Shown here: positions 34,512-44,411 of the stretch, piece by piece
Layout of the letters: the number at the start of each line of letters is the position of its first letter
Numbering within the stretch: the first letter of the stretch is position 1
Source: Spirulina sp. SIO3F2
GTDB taxonomy: Bacteria; Cyanobacteriota; Cyanobacteriia; Cyanobacteriales; Spirulinaceae
Direction of reading: 5' to 3'
NCBI GenBank assembly: GCA_010672165.1
Contig: JAAHHN010000007.1
Coordinates: forward strand, 1 to 64,000
Length of the DNA stretch: 64,000 nucleotides
Made by a program: the position numbers and the translations under genes
The notes under the pieces: model-generated
The model's database searches: none
The model's input: the letters and a program-made list of their open reading frames with translations, nothing else
What the model was told of the DNA's origin: nothing

Positions 34512-36572
34512 CTACGGGCAGCTTGTTGGTGTCGCCGTCGGCGTACCAGAAATATCATCAAACCCAGTGTTGTTGGCTGCAACGTTGGCGAAGTTCACGA
34601 AGCTCACCGTTGAGCCGCCAGCAATATCGAGGTTCAAATCGTTGCCGCCTGCACCAAAAATATTCGGTGTTCCCCCCGTATTACCCATGAATTGAGCGAT
34701 GCAAATGTTGTCAGCGACGGTATTGGTGAGAACTTGGAACAAATGCTGACCCGCTTGCTGAAGCGCGTTGTTCACGATCGCCACATTGTTAACAGTGCTG
34801 CCCCCATCGGTATCGACCAAAATGCTAGAAGAAGCAGAGCCTGTGGTCGAGATTGTGTTCCCGGAGATGGTTACATTGCTGATCGTTGCTCCCCCTTCGG
34901 CATAGGGGTTAATCCCCACAGAGTCGCTTCCTGTTGTGGAGATTGTGTTCCCGGAGATGGTTACATTGCTGATCGTTGCACTGCTTGCAGCATTAACAAA
35001 TACACCATGAGCAAAGCTGCCGCCTGTGGTCGAAATCGTGTTCCCGGAGATGGTTACATTACTTGCTGCGGCACTGTTTCTGACATAGATATAGATGCCG
35101 TAAGCATCTGTTGTCCGCAGGGTATTGCGATCCACAGTCACATTGCTAACCGTATCAATTGTGATGGGTACTGTTGCTGTTGCTGCAAGTTCAAAGCCTG
35201 AGAATGTTGAACCTGCACTCATACTCACAAGGGTGGTTATGTTATTCACTGCTGTTGTCACGGTCGTGCCATTAATCAAGGGCAATGTGCCCGTTCCCGA
35301 TCCTGGCAACTGGAAATCAAATGCATCACTGCTGAGATTCGCAACAGTCGTGCTCAAGTTTAAAAACTGGCTGACCCCTGTGGAGAGGGTCTGGACATTG
35401 GTGGGAACCGTAAAGCCATTCATGCCGGAGCGATCGCCTGAGTCCACATAAATGATGCCATTACCATTGGTGGGGACGATCGCGGTTGCATTTGTCACTT
35501 CCCCAAAGGGGTTCTCGGCGGTGCCATCTCCGCCCGTTGCGCCATCCGTCACATGAATAAAGCGATATTCCTGGCCTGTGCTGGGGTTGATCGCAGCAGC
35601 AATACTTTCTTGGCGATCGATCGCCATCGTGTCTTGCCGTTGAACGGGTTGCGCCATGCGGGCTAATAGTGATTCTGCTGGGGTTTCATCCTTTTTCCGG
35701 TTCCGGCGTTTGCCCAACAATGTCCCCACCTGCAAGGCAAAATTTGTGCCAAAGCGGCCATCAGAAGAAACGGCTAGACCTGCGGTGTAGCGATCGCCAA
35801 ACTCTGCCAATAGCCGCCCCCGCATCCCGATAAATGTGCCAGCACCATTGGCTGAGATTAAGTATGGATTGGCATAGGTATAAAGACTCCCGGCATCCCA
35901 ATCGAATAGCCGATAACCCCCCTCTAGGTCAAACCCGGTCATGGCAACTTCCGATGTACGATTGATCAGGAGTTGATAACCTGTGAACCGGCCGCGTCGA
36001 AGTTGAGCCGCTTCTTGCCGGGGGTCACCGAAGGGCAAGTAAGCGTTAAATCGAGCTTCCCAATCTTTAGCGGTTAGTTCTGCCCCCAAACCAAATTGGG
36101 TAAACGTGTTCCGGAACTCGGTACGCTGGAAATCAATACCAAAATATGTACCCCAGATCAGGTCACTCTCTGCGATCGCTTCCCGGTAGCCCATCCGAGC
36201 ATTGCCGCCATAGGCCGTGTCATGGCTAAACAGGCGCATCTGGCCCTCAAAGAAGAAAGTACTCTCGCCCGCCACCTGGCTAAAGGGAATAAAGCTATAG
36301 AGTTGGGCATAGGCGCTACCATCACCAATCTCTGGCCCCGTTTGGATACTTGCCCCCCAGCGATCGCGGAGTGCAGCGATTTCAACACTGTCTGCGTTCT
36401 CGATTTGAGCGATGGGGAGCGTAACGTCTGGCTGTAACCATTGCTCAGGTGGTAGAGCAATTGCAGCGGGGCGGGTTTCCAGTTCAGGGATGAGTTGCGA
36501 TCGGGCGGGGAGGGCGATAACCGAGAGCAACAGGGTGGTGAAAAGTGGTCGATTTAGGGCGGTTTTGAGCAT
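34512..36572 (-). CDS. Inverse-autotransporter-like beta-barrel / beta-helix surface protein
   Basis: 686 residues. A signal peptide (about 1-25, LLLSVIALPARS) is followed by a region of about 50-285 that resembles the intimin/invasin-type beta-barrel (FFFEGQMRLFSHDTAYGGNA, WGTYFGIDFQRTEF, LGLGAEL-like strands). A passenger from about 330 has parallel beta-helix repeats built around NVTISGNTISTTG at 30-31-residue period. It ends in a conserved GFDDISGTPTATPTSCP. Barrel first, passenger after, is the inverse autotransporter order. Likely an outer-membrane adhesin. A paralogue lies next to it. Confidence 0.75.
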   Translation of the reverse strand: MLKTALNRPLFTTLLLSVIALPARSQLIPELETRPAAIALPPEQWLQPDVTLPIAQIENADSVEIAALRDRWGASIQTGPEIGDGSAYAQLYSFIPFSQVAGESTFFFEGQMRLFSHDTAYGGNARMGYREAIAESDLIWGTYFGIDFQRTEFRNTFTQFGLGAELTAKDWEARFNAYLPFGDPRQEAAQLRRGRFTGYQLLINRTSEVAMTGFDLEGGYRLFDWDAGSLYTYANPYLISANGAGTFIGMRGRLLAEFGDRYTAGLAVSSDGRFGTNFALQVGTLLGKRRNRKKDETPAESLLARMAQPVQRQDTMAIDRQESIAAAINPSTGQEYRFIHVTDGATGGDGTAENPFGEVTNATAIVPTNGNGIIYVDSGDRSGMNGFTVPTNVQTLSTGVSQFLNLSTTVANLSSDAFDFQLPGSGTGTLPLINGTTVTTAVNNITTLVSMSAGSTFSGFELAATATVPITIDTVSNVTVDRNTLRTTDAYGIYIYVRNSAAASNVTISGNTISTTGGSFAHGVFVNAASSATISNVTISGNTISTTGSDSVGINPYAEGGATISNVTISGNTISTTGSASSSILVDTDGGSTVNNVAIVNNALQQAGQHLFQVLTNTVADNICIAQFMGNTGGTPNIFGAGGNDLNLDIAGGSTVSFVNFANVAANNTGFDDISGTPTATPTSCP
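34840..35070 (-). repeat. Coding tandem repeats, 90-93-bp period
   Basis: A GTGTTCCCGGAGATGGTTAC core recurs with 90- and 93-base steps (units near 34848, 34938 and 35031). The repeats encode beta-helix turns of the adhesin. Confidence 0.8.
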
Positions 36573-36660
36573 GGTGGGGGTGATCTCAACGCCGGAAGTA
36601 GATCGTCATTGTAAGGCAGTGCCCAACCTCCATTCACAACTAAATATGCAGAGTCATTCT

Positions 36661-38946
36661 CTACGGACAATGTGTCAGCGTCGCCGTCGGCGCACCGGAA
36701 ATATCATCAAACCCAGTATTGTTGGTCATGACGTTGGCGAAGTCCACAAAACTCACGGTTGAACCTCCCGTAATGCTGAAATTTAGGTCATTGCCCCCTG
36801 CACCGAACACATTTGGCATACCGCTTGTATTGCCTGTGAATTGGGCTATACAAATATTGTCAGTGGCATTCTGGGTGAGGATGAAAACGCTATGCTGCCC
36901 AGCTTGTTGAATAAGGTTACTGAGGATGGTGGCATTGCTGATCGTGCCATTATCGGTAACGGCAGCAATGCCACTTGCAGAGCTTCCAGCCGTAGAAATA
37001 GAATTACCCGAGATGGTGGCATTGCTCACCATGCCGCCATTTCTGGCTCGGGCAGTAATGCCATAAGCCTGGCTTCCTCCTGTAGAAATGGAATTACCTG
37101 AGATCGTTCCATTACTTACCGTACCGCTCAGGAGGGCATAGGCAGAGATGCCCTGGGCGTTGTTGTCAGTGGTCGAAATGGAATTGCCTGAGATCGTTGC
37201 ATTGCTTATGGTTCCGTTAGTTCTGACAAAGGCAAAAATACCCTGGGAATTGCTGCCAGCGGTCGAAATGGAATTGCCCGAGATGGTGGCATTGTTAATC
37301 GTGCCATTGTTGGCAAAGGCAAAAATACCACGCGCGTTGTCGCCAGTGGTCGAAATAGAATTACCGGCTATCGTGGCATTGCTCACGGTTCCACCACTTC
37401 TGGCATCCAACAAAATTCCGTCGTCGCTATTTCCCGTCGTCGCAATTGTATTGCGCTCTACGGTCACATCACTGATGTTGTCAATCACAACCCCATCGAC
37501 CGTCGAACTCAGCTCAAAGCCCGACAGCGTTGAGCCTGCACTTATGCTCACCAACGCCGTTAGGTTATTCGTCGCTGTCGTCACTGTCGTGCCATTGACT
37601 AGCGGCAACGTCCCCGTCCCCGAATTGGGTAACTGTGTCGTGCCCACCCCCTCAATATTCAAGCTCTGGTTCACCCCTGTCGAGAGTGCTAACACATTCG
37701 CAGGTACTGTAAAGCCAGCCAGACCCGAGCGATCGCCCGCATCCACATAGATCACATCATTGCCTGCGATTGCCGCAATGGCTGCTGCTGCCGTGACTTC
37801 CCCAAATGGACTTTCTGCCGTTCCAGTTCCCCCTGTCGCCCCATCAGTCACATGAATAAACCGATAGTCTGCGCCTGTGGTGGGATTGACTGCCACGACC
37901 CCTGTGGTTGTAATGCTTGACGCGGTTGTGGTCACTTCTTCCTGAACATCCACCGCGATCGAGCTGCGGCGCTGTACTGGACTCCCCAGACGCTGGGCAA
38001 GAGGGTTGGCATCGGCGCTTATGGAACCGCCAAAGTGGGCACTCATTTGCAGACTGACATTCGTCCCAAAATTCTCATCCCTTGAAATGGCTAAAGCTGT
38101 GCTGAAGGTTTCATTGAGCTGTGCTACCAAACGTCCCTTGATGCCGAGATAAGCTCCTTCACTCGGAATATCTAAAAAGTAGGTTCCCAAATATCCTTTG
38201 AGGGAACCATTGAGCCAATCAAACAAGGTTGAGCCCCCTTCAAGATCAAAACCACTGGCTGCGGCTTCATACCGTCGGATTTGCTGCCGGAAGGTGGATG
38301 TGGCGAGATCGTAAAGCAGTTGATTGCCTGAAAAGCGCAAGTTACTCGCTGTGCCTGTTCCGGTTGTCCCCGTCGTTTCGGTAGCCAGTGAACTGGTTAG
38401 ATTGCGATCTTTACCTAGCGGAATGTAGGCATTGAATCGTCCTTCCCAATCGTGAGCCAGAACCTCAGCTCCCAGACCCAACTGCCAGAAGTTACTGTTG
38501 AGGTCGGTTTGGCGATGGTCAAAGCCGAGATAACTGCCCCACACTAAATCAGCACTGGAAATATAGCTGCGGTAGCCCGCTTTGGCGTTGCCACCATAGG
38601 CATCGTTGGTAAATAACCGCATTTGCCCTTCAAAAAACCACGTGCTGCTACCAGGATGTTGGCTAAAGGGAATGAAGCTATATAGCTCACCAAAGACAGT
38701 GCCATCACCGAGTTCGGTGCCAGTTTGGAAGCGAACCCCCCAGCGATCGCGTAGTTTAGGAATTTTGACAACTGCTGTTGTCTCGGATTGAGCAATGGGG
38801 AGGGGATATTGAAGATATAGCCATTGCTCAGATAGAAAGGCAGGGTGGGTTTCTAGCGCGGGGATAAGCTGCGATCGGGCTGGGAGGGGGATAGCTGAGA
38901 GCAGCAAAGTGGTGAGCAGTGGGATGTTTAGGGGGGGGTTGAGCAT
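36661..38946 (-). CDS. Inverse-autotransporter-like beta-barrel / beta-helix surface protein, second paralogue
   Basis: 761 residues, clearly related to the neighbouring 686-residue protein: same signal region (LPARSQLIP), same barrel strands (FFEGQMRLFTNDAYGGNAK), same linker (YRFIHVTDGATGG) and same ending (GFDDISGAPTATLTHCP). The passenger carries more beta-helix turns with ATISGNSISTTG cores, about six, at 29-30-residue period. Tandem paralogues point to gene duplication followed by repeat-number change. An adhesin or biofilm role is inferred. The 88-base gap allows co-transcription with the downstream paralogue. Confidence 0.75.
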   Translation of the reverse strand: MLNPPLNIPLLTTLLLSAIPLPARSQLIPALETHPAFLSEQWLYLQYPLPIAQSETTAVVKIPKLRDRWGVRFQTGTELGDGTVFGELYSFIPFSQHPGSSTWFFEGQMRLFTNDAYGGNAKAGYRSYISSADLVWGSYLGFDHRQTDLNSNFWQLGLGAEVLAHDWEGRFNAYIPLGKDRNLTSSLATETTGTTGTGTASNLRFSGNQLLYDLATSTFRQQIRRYEAAASGFDLEGGSTLFDWLNGSLKGYLGTYFLDIPSEGAYLGIKGRLVAQLNETFSTALAISRDENFGTNVSLQMSAHFGGSISADANPLAQRLGSPVQRRSSIAVDVQEEVTTTASSITTTGVVAVNPTTGADYRFIHVTDGATGGTGTAESPFGEVTAAAAIAAIAGNDVIYVDAGDRSGLAGFTVPANVLALSTGVNQSLNIEGVGTTQLPNSGTGTLPLVNGTTVTTATNNLTALVSISAGSTLSGFELSSTVDGVVIDNISDVTVERNTIATTGNSDDGILLDARSGGTVSNATIAGNSISTTGDNARGIFAFANNGTINNATISGNSISTAGSNSQGIFAFVRTNGTISNATISGNSISTTDNNAQGISAYALLSGTVSNGTISGNSISTGGSQAYGITARARNGGMVSNATISGNSISTAGSSASGIAAVTDNGTISNATILSNLIQQAGQHSVFILTQNATDNICIAQFTGNTSGMPNVFGAGGNDLNFSITGGSTVSFVDFANVMTNNTGFDDISGAPTATLTHCP
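36995..37475 (-). repeat. Coding tandem repeats, 87-90-bp period
   Basis: Units beginning near 36995, 37083, 37173, 37263, 37350 and 37437 share a GTCGAAATGGAATTGCC-type core. They encode beta-helix turns. The period and similarity could mislead a CRISPR search, but the whole block is an open reading frame. Confidence 0.8.
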
Positions 38947-39204
38947 GGGGAAGCGATCGCAAATAAGCAGTGACGCTAAATTCTACTGTCTAGCACCACT
39001 GGATTCTGGGGAGTGTTCAGAAAACCATGCAAGATCCGGCTGGAGACTTCAGTTTTTCGTTTCAAGGATCGGGATTTACATCAAAATTCTGATCAGATCC
39101 GGTTCTGCATAGAGTGAGATAGATGATGCCCCTAGAAACGAAAGCCAACCGAGGGTGATCAAGACATCTGATGATCCCTTGCTCTTGATTATTGAGTCTG
39201 AGCA

Positions 39205-39420
39205 CTACTCAACCAATGTCCACCATCCCAACGCCGGGCCAATAAACCGGATGGTTAGCCAACCCACCACCATCAAAGCGATTCCGATCCAAGCTCCTTG
39301 GGTGGTGATTTTCATAAACTGCTCAGATTGAGCTTTCGTAATCGGCAGCCAAGGTAAAATGCGTGGACTCTGGCCATAGGTCTCACCCATTGCTTCCTTG
39401 CGGCGTTTGGCTTCTCCCAT
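39205..39420 (-). CDS. DUF2839 family protein
   Basis: 71 residues beginning MGEAKRRKEAMGE, then ILPWLPITKAQSEQFMKITT, a single membrane helix (GAWIGIALMVVGWLTIRFIG) and a tryptophan-rich end. This is the pattern of DUF2839, a small membrane protein conserved in cyanobacteria with no known role. It appears to be transcribed alone. Confidence 0.85.
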   Translation of the reverse strand: MGEAKRRKEAMGETYGQSPRILPWLPITKAQSEQFMKITTQGAWIGIALMVVGWLTIRFIGPALGWWTLVE

Positions 39421-39698
39421 TGTTTCCTCCTTGGTAGGTAGCTTGTGGACTCTGGTTGGTCATATTTCAGCGCAATCATACCAAAGCCTTTAGGGAGAGC
39501 ACACGAGTCAGACATCAACTGTAATCACGAACAAATTATTAAGGAAGTTCACAGATTATGCCCCCAAGGTTAGAGGCGATAATTGGCGTTAACCTGCACT
39601 GATCCTGAGTACAGGACAAAGAATCAGAGATTGTCTGAAACCCTGATGATTTCGTAGGTTGTTCTGATGACTATTCTTCTTGACTTAACCCTACGCTT

Positions 39699-41450
39699 AT
39701 GACTGTCTTTAGTGATCAAAAAAACACCTTTGCTCGACGAGTTGCACCCCTTTTGGAAATCATTTATCCAGAAGAAAACACAACAGCGCTGATCGAACGA
39801 CTTTTTGCCATTATTTATCCCCATGTTGACTATGAGGTAAATGAAGACTTTGGTAAGTGGGATGAAGATAAGGTGGTGATGATCACCTATGGCGATACGG
39901 TCAAAGCGGCGGATTCCGATGAAGCGCCCTTACAAACCCTGCATCGCTTTTTAAATGACTATTTAGAAGGCGTGGTAACGGGGGTACATATCTTGCCCTT
40001 TTGCCCCTATAGCTCTGACGATGGCTTTGCTGTGATTGACTATTTAGCGATTAATCCAGAGCTGGGCAGTTGGGAAGATGTGAAAGCGATCGCCCAAGAT
40101 TTTGACCTGATGGCAGATTTAGTCCTCAACCATATCTCCAGCCATAGCGAATGGTTTCAACAATTCAAACGGGGTGAAGTCCCTGGCAAAGATTACTTTA
40201 TTGCCGTTGACCCTGACACTGATGTATCACAGGTGGTGCGACCTCGGAGTGCGCCTCTTTTGGTTCCGGTGGAAACCCAGGCAGGAACCCAACATGTGTG
40301 GGCGACCTTTAGCGCCGATCAAATCGACCTCAATTTTGGCAATGTTGAGGTCTTGATGGAAATGATTAAAATTCTCCTGGCCTATGTGGCAGCGGGGGCA
40401 AAGTATATCCGCCTTGATGCCGTGGGTTTTCTCTGGAAAAAATTGGGAACAAACTGTATACATTTGCCGGAGACCCATGCTGTGGTGCGTCTGCTGCGCG
40501 AAGTGTTGCAAATGGTCAATGCAGGGGTGGCAATTATTACTGAAACCAATGTGCCCAATCGGGAAAACCTCAGCTATTTTGGCAACCGTAATGAAGCACA
40601 TATGATCTACAACTTCAGTTTGCCACCGTTGCTGCTCAACGCCCTGTTGCAAGGCAACGCCCAGCATCTGCGCACTTGGGTGATGAGTATGCCCCCTGCT
40701 CCCATCGGCTGCGCCTACTTCAATTTCACCGCTTCCCATGATGGCATTGGCCTACGTCCCGCTGAAGGATTGCTTGAGCCAGTGGAATACGATGCGCTGG
40801 TCTCCACTATCCAAGCATTCGGGGGCAAAATCAGCTATCGCCGTAAAGCAGATGGTTCGGAAAGCCCCTATGAGCTGAATATTTCACTCTTTGACGCCCT
40901 CAAAGGCACTGTCAAAGGTGAAGACGAATGGCAGATCGCTCGGTTTATTTGCTCACAGGTGGTGATGATGTCCTTAGAGGGAATTCCCGCATTGTATATC
41001 CACAGTTTGTTGGGGACACCAAATGATGCGGCTAGGGTTGAACGCACGGGGCACAATCGCGCCATTAACCGCCACCAATGGGATGAACAGATGCTGTGCG
41101 ATCGCCTTGCTGAGCCAACTTCTGTCCAATCGCGTGTTTTGCATGAACTGAGTCGTCTGATTCAAATTCGTCGGGCTCAACCCGCGTTTCACCCCAACGC
41201 AACCCAATATTCGCTCCAGCCGATTAACTCGGCAATTTTCGCCCTGTGGCGACAGAGCATGACCCGAGCCCAGAGCATTTTCTCGGTGCATAACCTCAGC
41301 GATCGCCCCCAACAGATCCCCCTCTCTAGCCTTAACCTCATTGATACAGATGATTGGTATGACCTGATCGGAGCGCAAAAAGTTACAGATATTTACGGTA
41401 AATTGGAACTCAGACCCTATCAGTCGGTCTGGCTCACCAATCAGTTTTAA
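39699..41450 (+). CDS. GH13_18 phosphorylase (sucrose / glucosylglycerate phosphorylase type)
   Basis: 583 residues of the alpha-amylase clan. Early motifs VHILPFCPYSSDDGFAVIDY and DLVLNHISSHSEWF are those of subfamily GH13_18. Catalytic residues are Asp240 (YIRLDAVGF), Glu282 (ITETNVP) and Asp348 (SHDGIG). Members reversibly phosphorolyse sucrose, sucrose-6-phosphate, glucosylglycerol or glucosylglycerate. Length above 550 favours the latter, compatible-solute group over classical sucrose phosphorylase (about 500). The exact substrate cannot be told. It ends 21 bases before the signal peptidase gene. Confidence 0.85.
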   Translation: MTVFSDQKNTFARRVAPLLEIIYPEENTTALIERLFAIIYPHVDYEVNEDFGKWDEDKVVMITYGDTVKAADSDEAPLQTLHRFLNDYLEGVVTGVHILPFCPYSSDDGFAVIDYLAINPELGSWEDVKAIAQDFDLMADLVLNHISSHSEWFQQFKRGEVPGKDYFIAVDPDTDVSQVVRPRSAPLLVPVETQAGTQHVWATFSADQIDLNFGNVEVLMEMIKILLAYVAAGAKYIRLDAVGFLWKKLGTNCIHLPETHAVVRLLREVLQMVNAGVAIITETNVPNRENLSYFGNRNEAHMIYNFSLPPLLLNALLQGNAQHLRTWVMSMPPAPIGCAYFNFTASHDGIGLRPAEGLLEPVEYDALVSTIQAFGGKISYRRKADGSESPYELNISLFDALKGTVKGEDEWQIARFICSQVVMMSLEGIPALYIHSLLGTPNDAARVERTGHNRAINRHQWDEQMLCDRLAEPTSVQSRVLHELSRLIQIRRAQPAFHPNATQYSLQPINSAIFALWRQSMTRAQSIFSVHNLSDRPQQIPLSSLNLIDTDDWYDLIGAQKVTDIYGKLELRPYQSVWLTNQF

Positions 41451-41471
41451 CGCTTCAGTTTAGGAATATTA

Positions 41472-42038
41472 ATGGCAGCACCTGATCTCGAACCCACCCC
41501 ACCTTCGCTCACTTGGCAACAAACCCTCTGGGAAAATGGCAAAACGGTGGTGTTCTCGTTAGTGATTGTGTTCATCATTCGAATGTTTATCGCCGAACCG
41601 CGTTATATTCCCTCGGCATCAATGCTGCCAACGCTGGAGGAGGGCGATCGTGTCGTTGTGGAAAAGGTGTCTTACTATTTCCAGCCACCCCACCAGGGGG
41701 ATGTGATTGTCTTTAACCCCCCTGCTCAGCTTCAGGACTGGGGTTATTTGCCCAATCAAGCCTTTATTAAACGGGTAATTGGCACGCCTGGCCATGCGAT
41801 CGCGGTGCAAAACCATCAGGTCTATGAAGATGAACAGGCCTTACAGGAGCCCTATATTTTTGAGCCGCCAGCCTATGAGATGCCTAGTTTGCCCATCCCA
41901 CGGGAAACCTTGTTTGTGATGGGTGATAATCGCAACAACAGCAATGATTCCCATGTCTGGGGCTATTTGCCGGCGCAAAATGTTATCGGTCGGGCAGTGT
42001 TTCGGTTTTGGCCGCTCAACCGTATGGGGTGGATTTAG
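41472..42038 (+). CDS. lepB: Signal peptidase I
   Basis: 188 residues. One N-terminal membrane anchor (about 24-40) is followed by YIPSASMLPTL with nucleophile Ser50, and FIKRVIGTPG with general base Lys100. The GDNRNNSNDSHVWG motif lies near the C terminus. This single-anchor form is usual in cyanobacteria and cleaves Sec and Tat signal peptides at the outer face of the membrane. It follows the GH13 gene closely, probably a shared transcript without functional link. Confidence 0.92.
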   Translation: MAAPDLEPTPPSLTWQQTLWENGKTVVFSLVIVFIIRMFIAEPRYIPSASMLPTLEEGDRVVVEKVSYYFQPPHQGDVIVFNPPAQLQDWGYLPNQAFIKRVIGTPGHAIAVQNHQVYEDEQALQEPYIFEPPAYEMPSLPIPRETLFVMGDNRNNSNDSHVWGYLPAQNVIGRAVFRFWPLNRMGWI

Positions 42039-42144
42039 AGCGGATCTGGGTTTTGGGCTGAGGTGTCAGGTGTAAAACACACAGCTCGTCAGGCAACCTT
42101 GACATATCACAATCGCTTCTGCACTGTTCACGACAAACTGCGAA

Positions 42145-42171
42145 TTGTGAACTGTTATAACCGCCTATAAT
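42145..42171 (+). promoter_or_regulatory. Candidate promoter of nblS
   Basis: A consensus -10 TATAAT lies at 42166-42171, with TTGTGA at 42145-42150 as a weak -35 and a 15-base spacer. The transcript would start about 38 bases before the TTG at 42216. Confidence 0.45.
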
Positions 42172-42215
42172 TAGAGGAAATTTTCTTGTCCTGATCTCAA
42201 CTCCATCACCCCCTC

Positions 42216-44204
42216 TTGCTTGCTTTCCTTCACCAAATCCGTACCGTCATTCACCAATGGTGGTCAGAGTTTACGTTGCAAACCCGCCTGATGGCCGGGG
42301 CGACCTTGATTGTTTCGTTGGTGATGAGTGGGCTAACGTTTTGGGCGGTTAACACAATTCAGCAGGATGCTCGGATTAGTGATACTCGGTTTGGCCGGGA
42401 TCTGGGCTTACTGTTAGCGTCTAACATTGCGCCCCTGATTGCGGAGAATAATCTCAATGAGGTGGCAGAATTTTCGGGACGCTTCTATAGCAGCACCTCT
42501 AGTGTTCGCTATCTCATTTATGCTGACCCTGAAGGTATCATTCACTTTGGCATTCCCTATTCAGAGGCAGAAGTTCAAAATTCCCTGACAATTCAGCGTC
42601 GGATTCAACTCCCGGATAACTATGCCACCAATGCTGACCTACCAATGGTGCGTCAGCATCAGACCCCAAATGGCGAAGTAACGGATGTGTTTGTGCCGTT
42701 ACAAAATAGTGGAGATTATCTGGGCGTTCTGGCGATCGGCATCGACCCGAATCCCACTGTTGTTGCCTCCTCCAACCTGACGCGAGACGTGACGATTGCA
42801 GTCTTTATCTCGATTTGGGCAATGGTTTTGTTGGGGGTGGTGTTTAATGCCCTAACCATTACCAAGCCGATCAAAGAGTTATTGGTTGGGGTTAAAAGTA
42901 TTGCCGCAGGCGACTTCAAACAGCGCATTGATATCCCCCTTGGCGGCGAGTTAGGGGAGCTGATTTTTAGCTTCAACGAGATGGCTGAGCGCTTGGAGAG
43001 CTATGAAGAGCAAAATATTGAAGAACTCACTGCGGAAAAAGCCAAACTCGAAACCTTGGTCTCTACGATCGCTGATGGTGCAGTGCTGTTGAGCACTGAA
43101 CTTGATACGGTTTTAGTCAATCCCACCGCTCGCCGGATCTTCGGCTGGGATAGCAAGGCAGTAGTGGGTCACAATATCCTGCATCATCTCCCCCCCACGG
43201 TTACCGTTAAGCTGACTCGACCCCTCTATCGTCTGAGCGGAAGTCAAGCTGCGATCGCAGAAGACAGTCAAGATGAGTCTCTCGACCCCGTTCATAAACA
43301 TCGAGAAGGCGATGAGTTTCGCATTACCCTCTCTGAGCCGACCGAACGCACAATTCGGATTCTATTAACCCAGGTGTTTGACCAGCAACGCACTACCGTC
43401 AAAGGCATTGCGATGACAGTGCAAGATATCACCCGTGAGGTGGAACTGAATGCTGCCAAAAGCCAATTTATTAGTAATGTTTCCCATGAGTTGCGTACTC
43501 CTCTGTTTAACATCAAATCGTTTATCGAAACCCTCTACGAATATGGAGATGATCTGAGTGAGACGGAGCAGAAGGAGTTTTTACACACTGCCAATAACGA
43601 GACCGATCGCCTCACCCGTTTGGTTAATGATGTTTTAGACCTCTCCCGCCTCGAATCCAATAAGACCTATCGTCTCGGCGATGTTGAAATCACTCGCCCC
43701 ATTGAGCAGACTCTACGCACCTATCAACTTAATGCCAAAGATAAGGGCGTAGAAATTATCCAAGAGCTAGAACCGAATCTGCCGCTGATTTTGGGGCATT
43801 ACGACTTATTACTTCAGGTGTTGGCAAATTTAGTGGGCAATTCCCTCAAGTTCACCAACAGTGGTGGAAAAGTTGTGATCCGCGCCTATCTTGTCAAACA
43901 GATGAATCCTGTGATGAATCAGACCCAAAAGGTTCGAGTCGAAGTCTCTGATACCGGCACAGGTATTGATCCGGAGGATCAGGCTGCCATTTTCGATCGC
44001 TTCTTCCGAGTAGAAAATCGTGTCCATACTCTGGAAGGGACGGGTTTGGGGCTCTCGATTGTGCGCAATATTATCGAGAAGCACCATAGTCGAGTGCATT
44101 TAATTAGTGAAGTGGAGGTAGGGAGCACTTTTTGGTTTGATTTAGAAGTGTATCAAGAGCCAGAGATGCTAACTCAGGTAGAGGAAACAACACGTAACAA
44201 ATAG
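42216..44204 (+). CDS. nblS: NblS/Hik33-type sensor histidine kinase
   Basis: 662 residues, the normal length of cyanobacterial NblS (Hik33, DspA). Two membrane helices flank a periplasmic sensor part with the characteristic FGRDLGLLLASNIAPLIAEN and RFYSSTSSVRYLIYADPEG. HAMP (about 196-270), PAS (about 275-400), the phospho-acceptor His424 (SNVSHELRTPLFNIKSF) and an HATPase domain (about 530-650, GTGIDPEDQAAIFDRFF) follow. NblS works with RpaB/SrrA in high-light, nutrient and phycobilisome-degradation responses. The start is TTG 42216; the next ATG (42291) would cut the conserved N terminus. Confidence 0.92.
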   Translation: MLAFLHQIRTVIHQWWSEFTLQTRLMAGATLIVSLVMSGLTFWAVNTIQQDARISDTRFGRDLGLLLASNIAPLIAENNLNEVAEFSGRFYSSTSSVRYLIYADPEGIIHFGIPYSEAEVQNSLTIQRRIQLPDNYATNADLPMVRQHQTPNGEVTDVFVPLQNSGDYLGVLAIGIDPNPTVVASSNLTRDVTIAVFISIWAMVLLGVVFNALTITKPIKELLVGVKSIAAGDFKQRIDIPLGGELGELIFSFNEMAERLESYEEQNIEELTAEKAKLETLVSTIADGAVLLSTELDTVLVNPTARRIFGWDSKAVVGHNILHHLPPTVTVKLTRPLYRLSGSQAAIAEDSQDESLDPVHKHREGDEFRITLSEPTERTIRILLTQVFDQQRTTVKGIAMTVQDITREVELNAAKSQFISNVSHELRTPLFNIKSFIETLYEYGDDLSETEQKEFLHTANNETDRLTRLVNDVLDLSRLESNKTYRLGDVEITRPIEQTLRTYQLNAKDKGVEIIQELEPNLPLILGHYDLLLQVLANLVGNSLKFTNSGGKVVIRAYLVKQMNPVMNQTQKVRVEVSDTGTGIDPEDQAAIFDRFFRVENRVHTLEGTGLGLSIVRNIIEKHHSRVHLISEVEVGSTFWFDLEVYQEPEMLTQVEETTRNK

Positions 44205-44411
44205 CAAACAGCCCGTTGTTGTGGAGTCAAAAAAATGCTTGCGTAGGATGTACTTTGAAAGCTGAACAACGTGTGTGGTGATGATTCTGCTCAGTTTTTA
44301 ACCTGCCTTATGCACGACTCTCACCAAAATTTTTTAGAAACTTGATTCAGCAAAGGAGCGGGCAAGATGTCCGCCTGATGGATAATCCAGGCTAAGCCGA
44401 TCAGGCTCTCT

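Noticed and set aside
36995-37475. Regular ~90-bp repeats as a CRISPR array
   Set aside because: The units are long, vary throughout and lie in one open reading frame encoding beta-helix turns; no cas genes are present.
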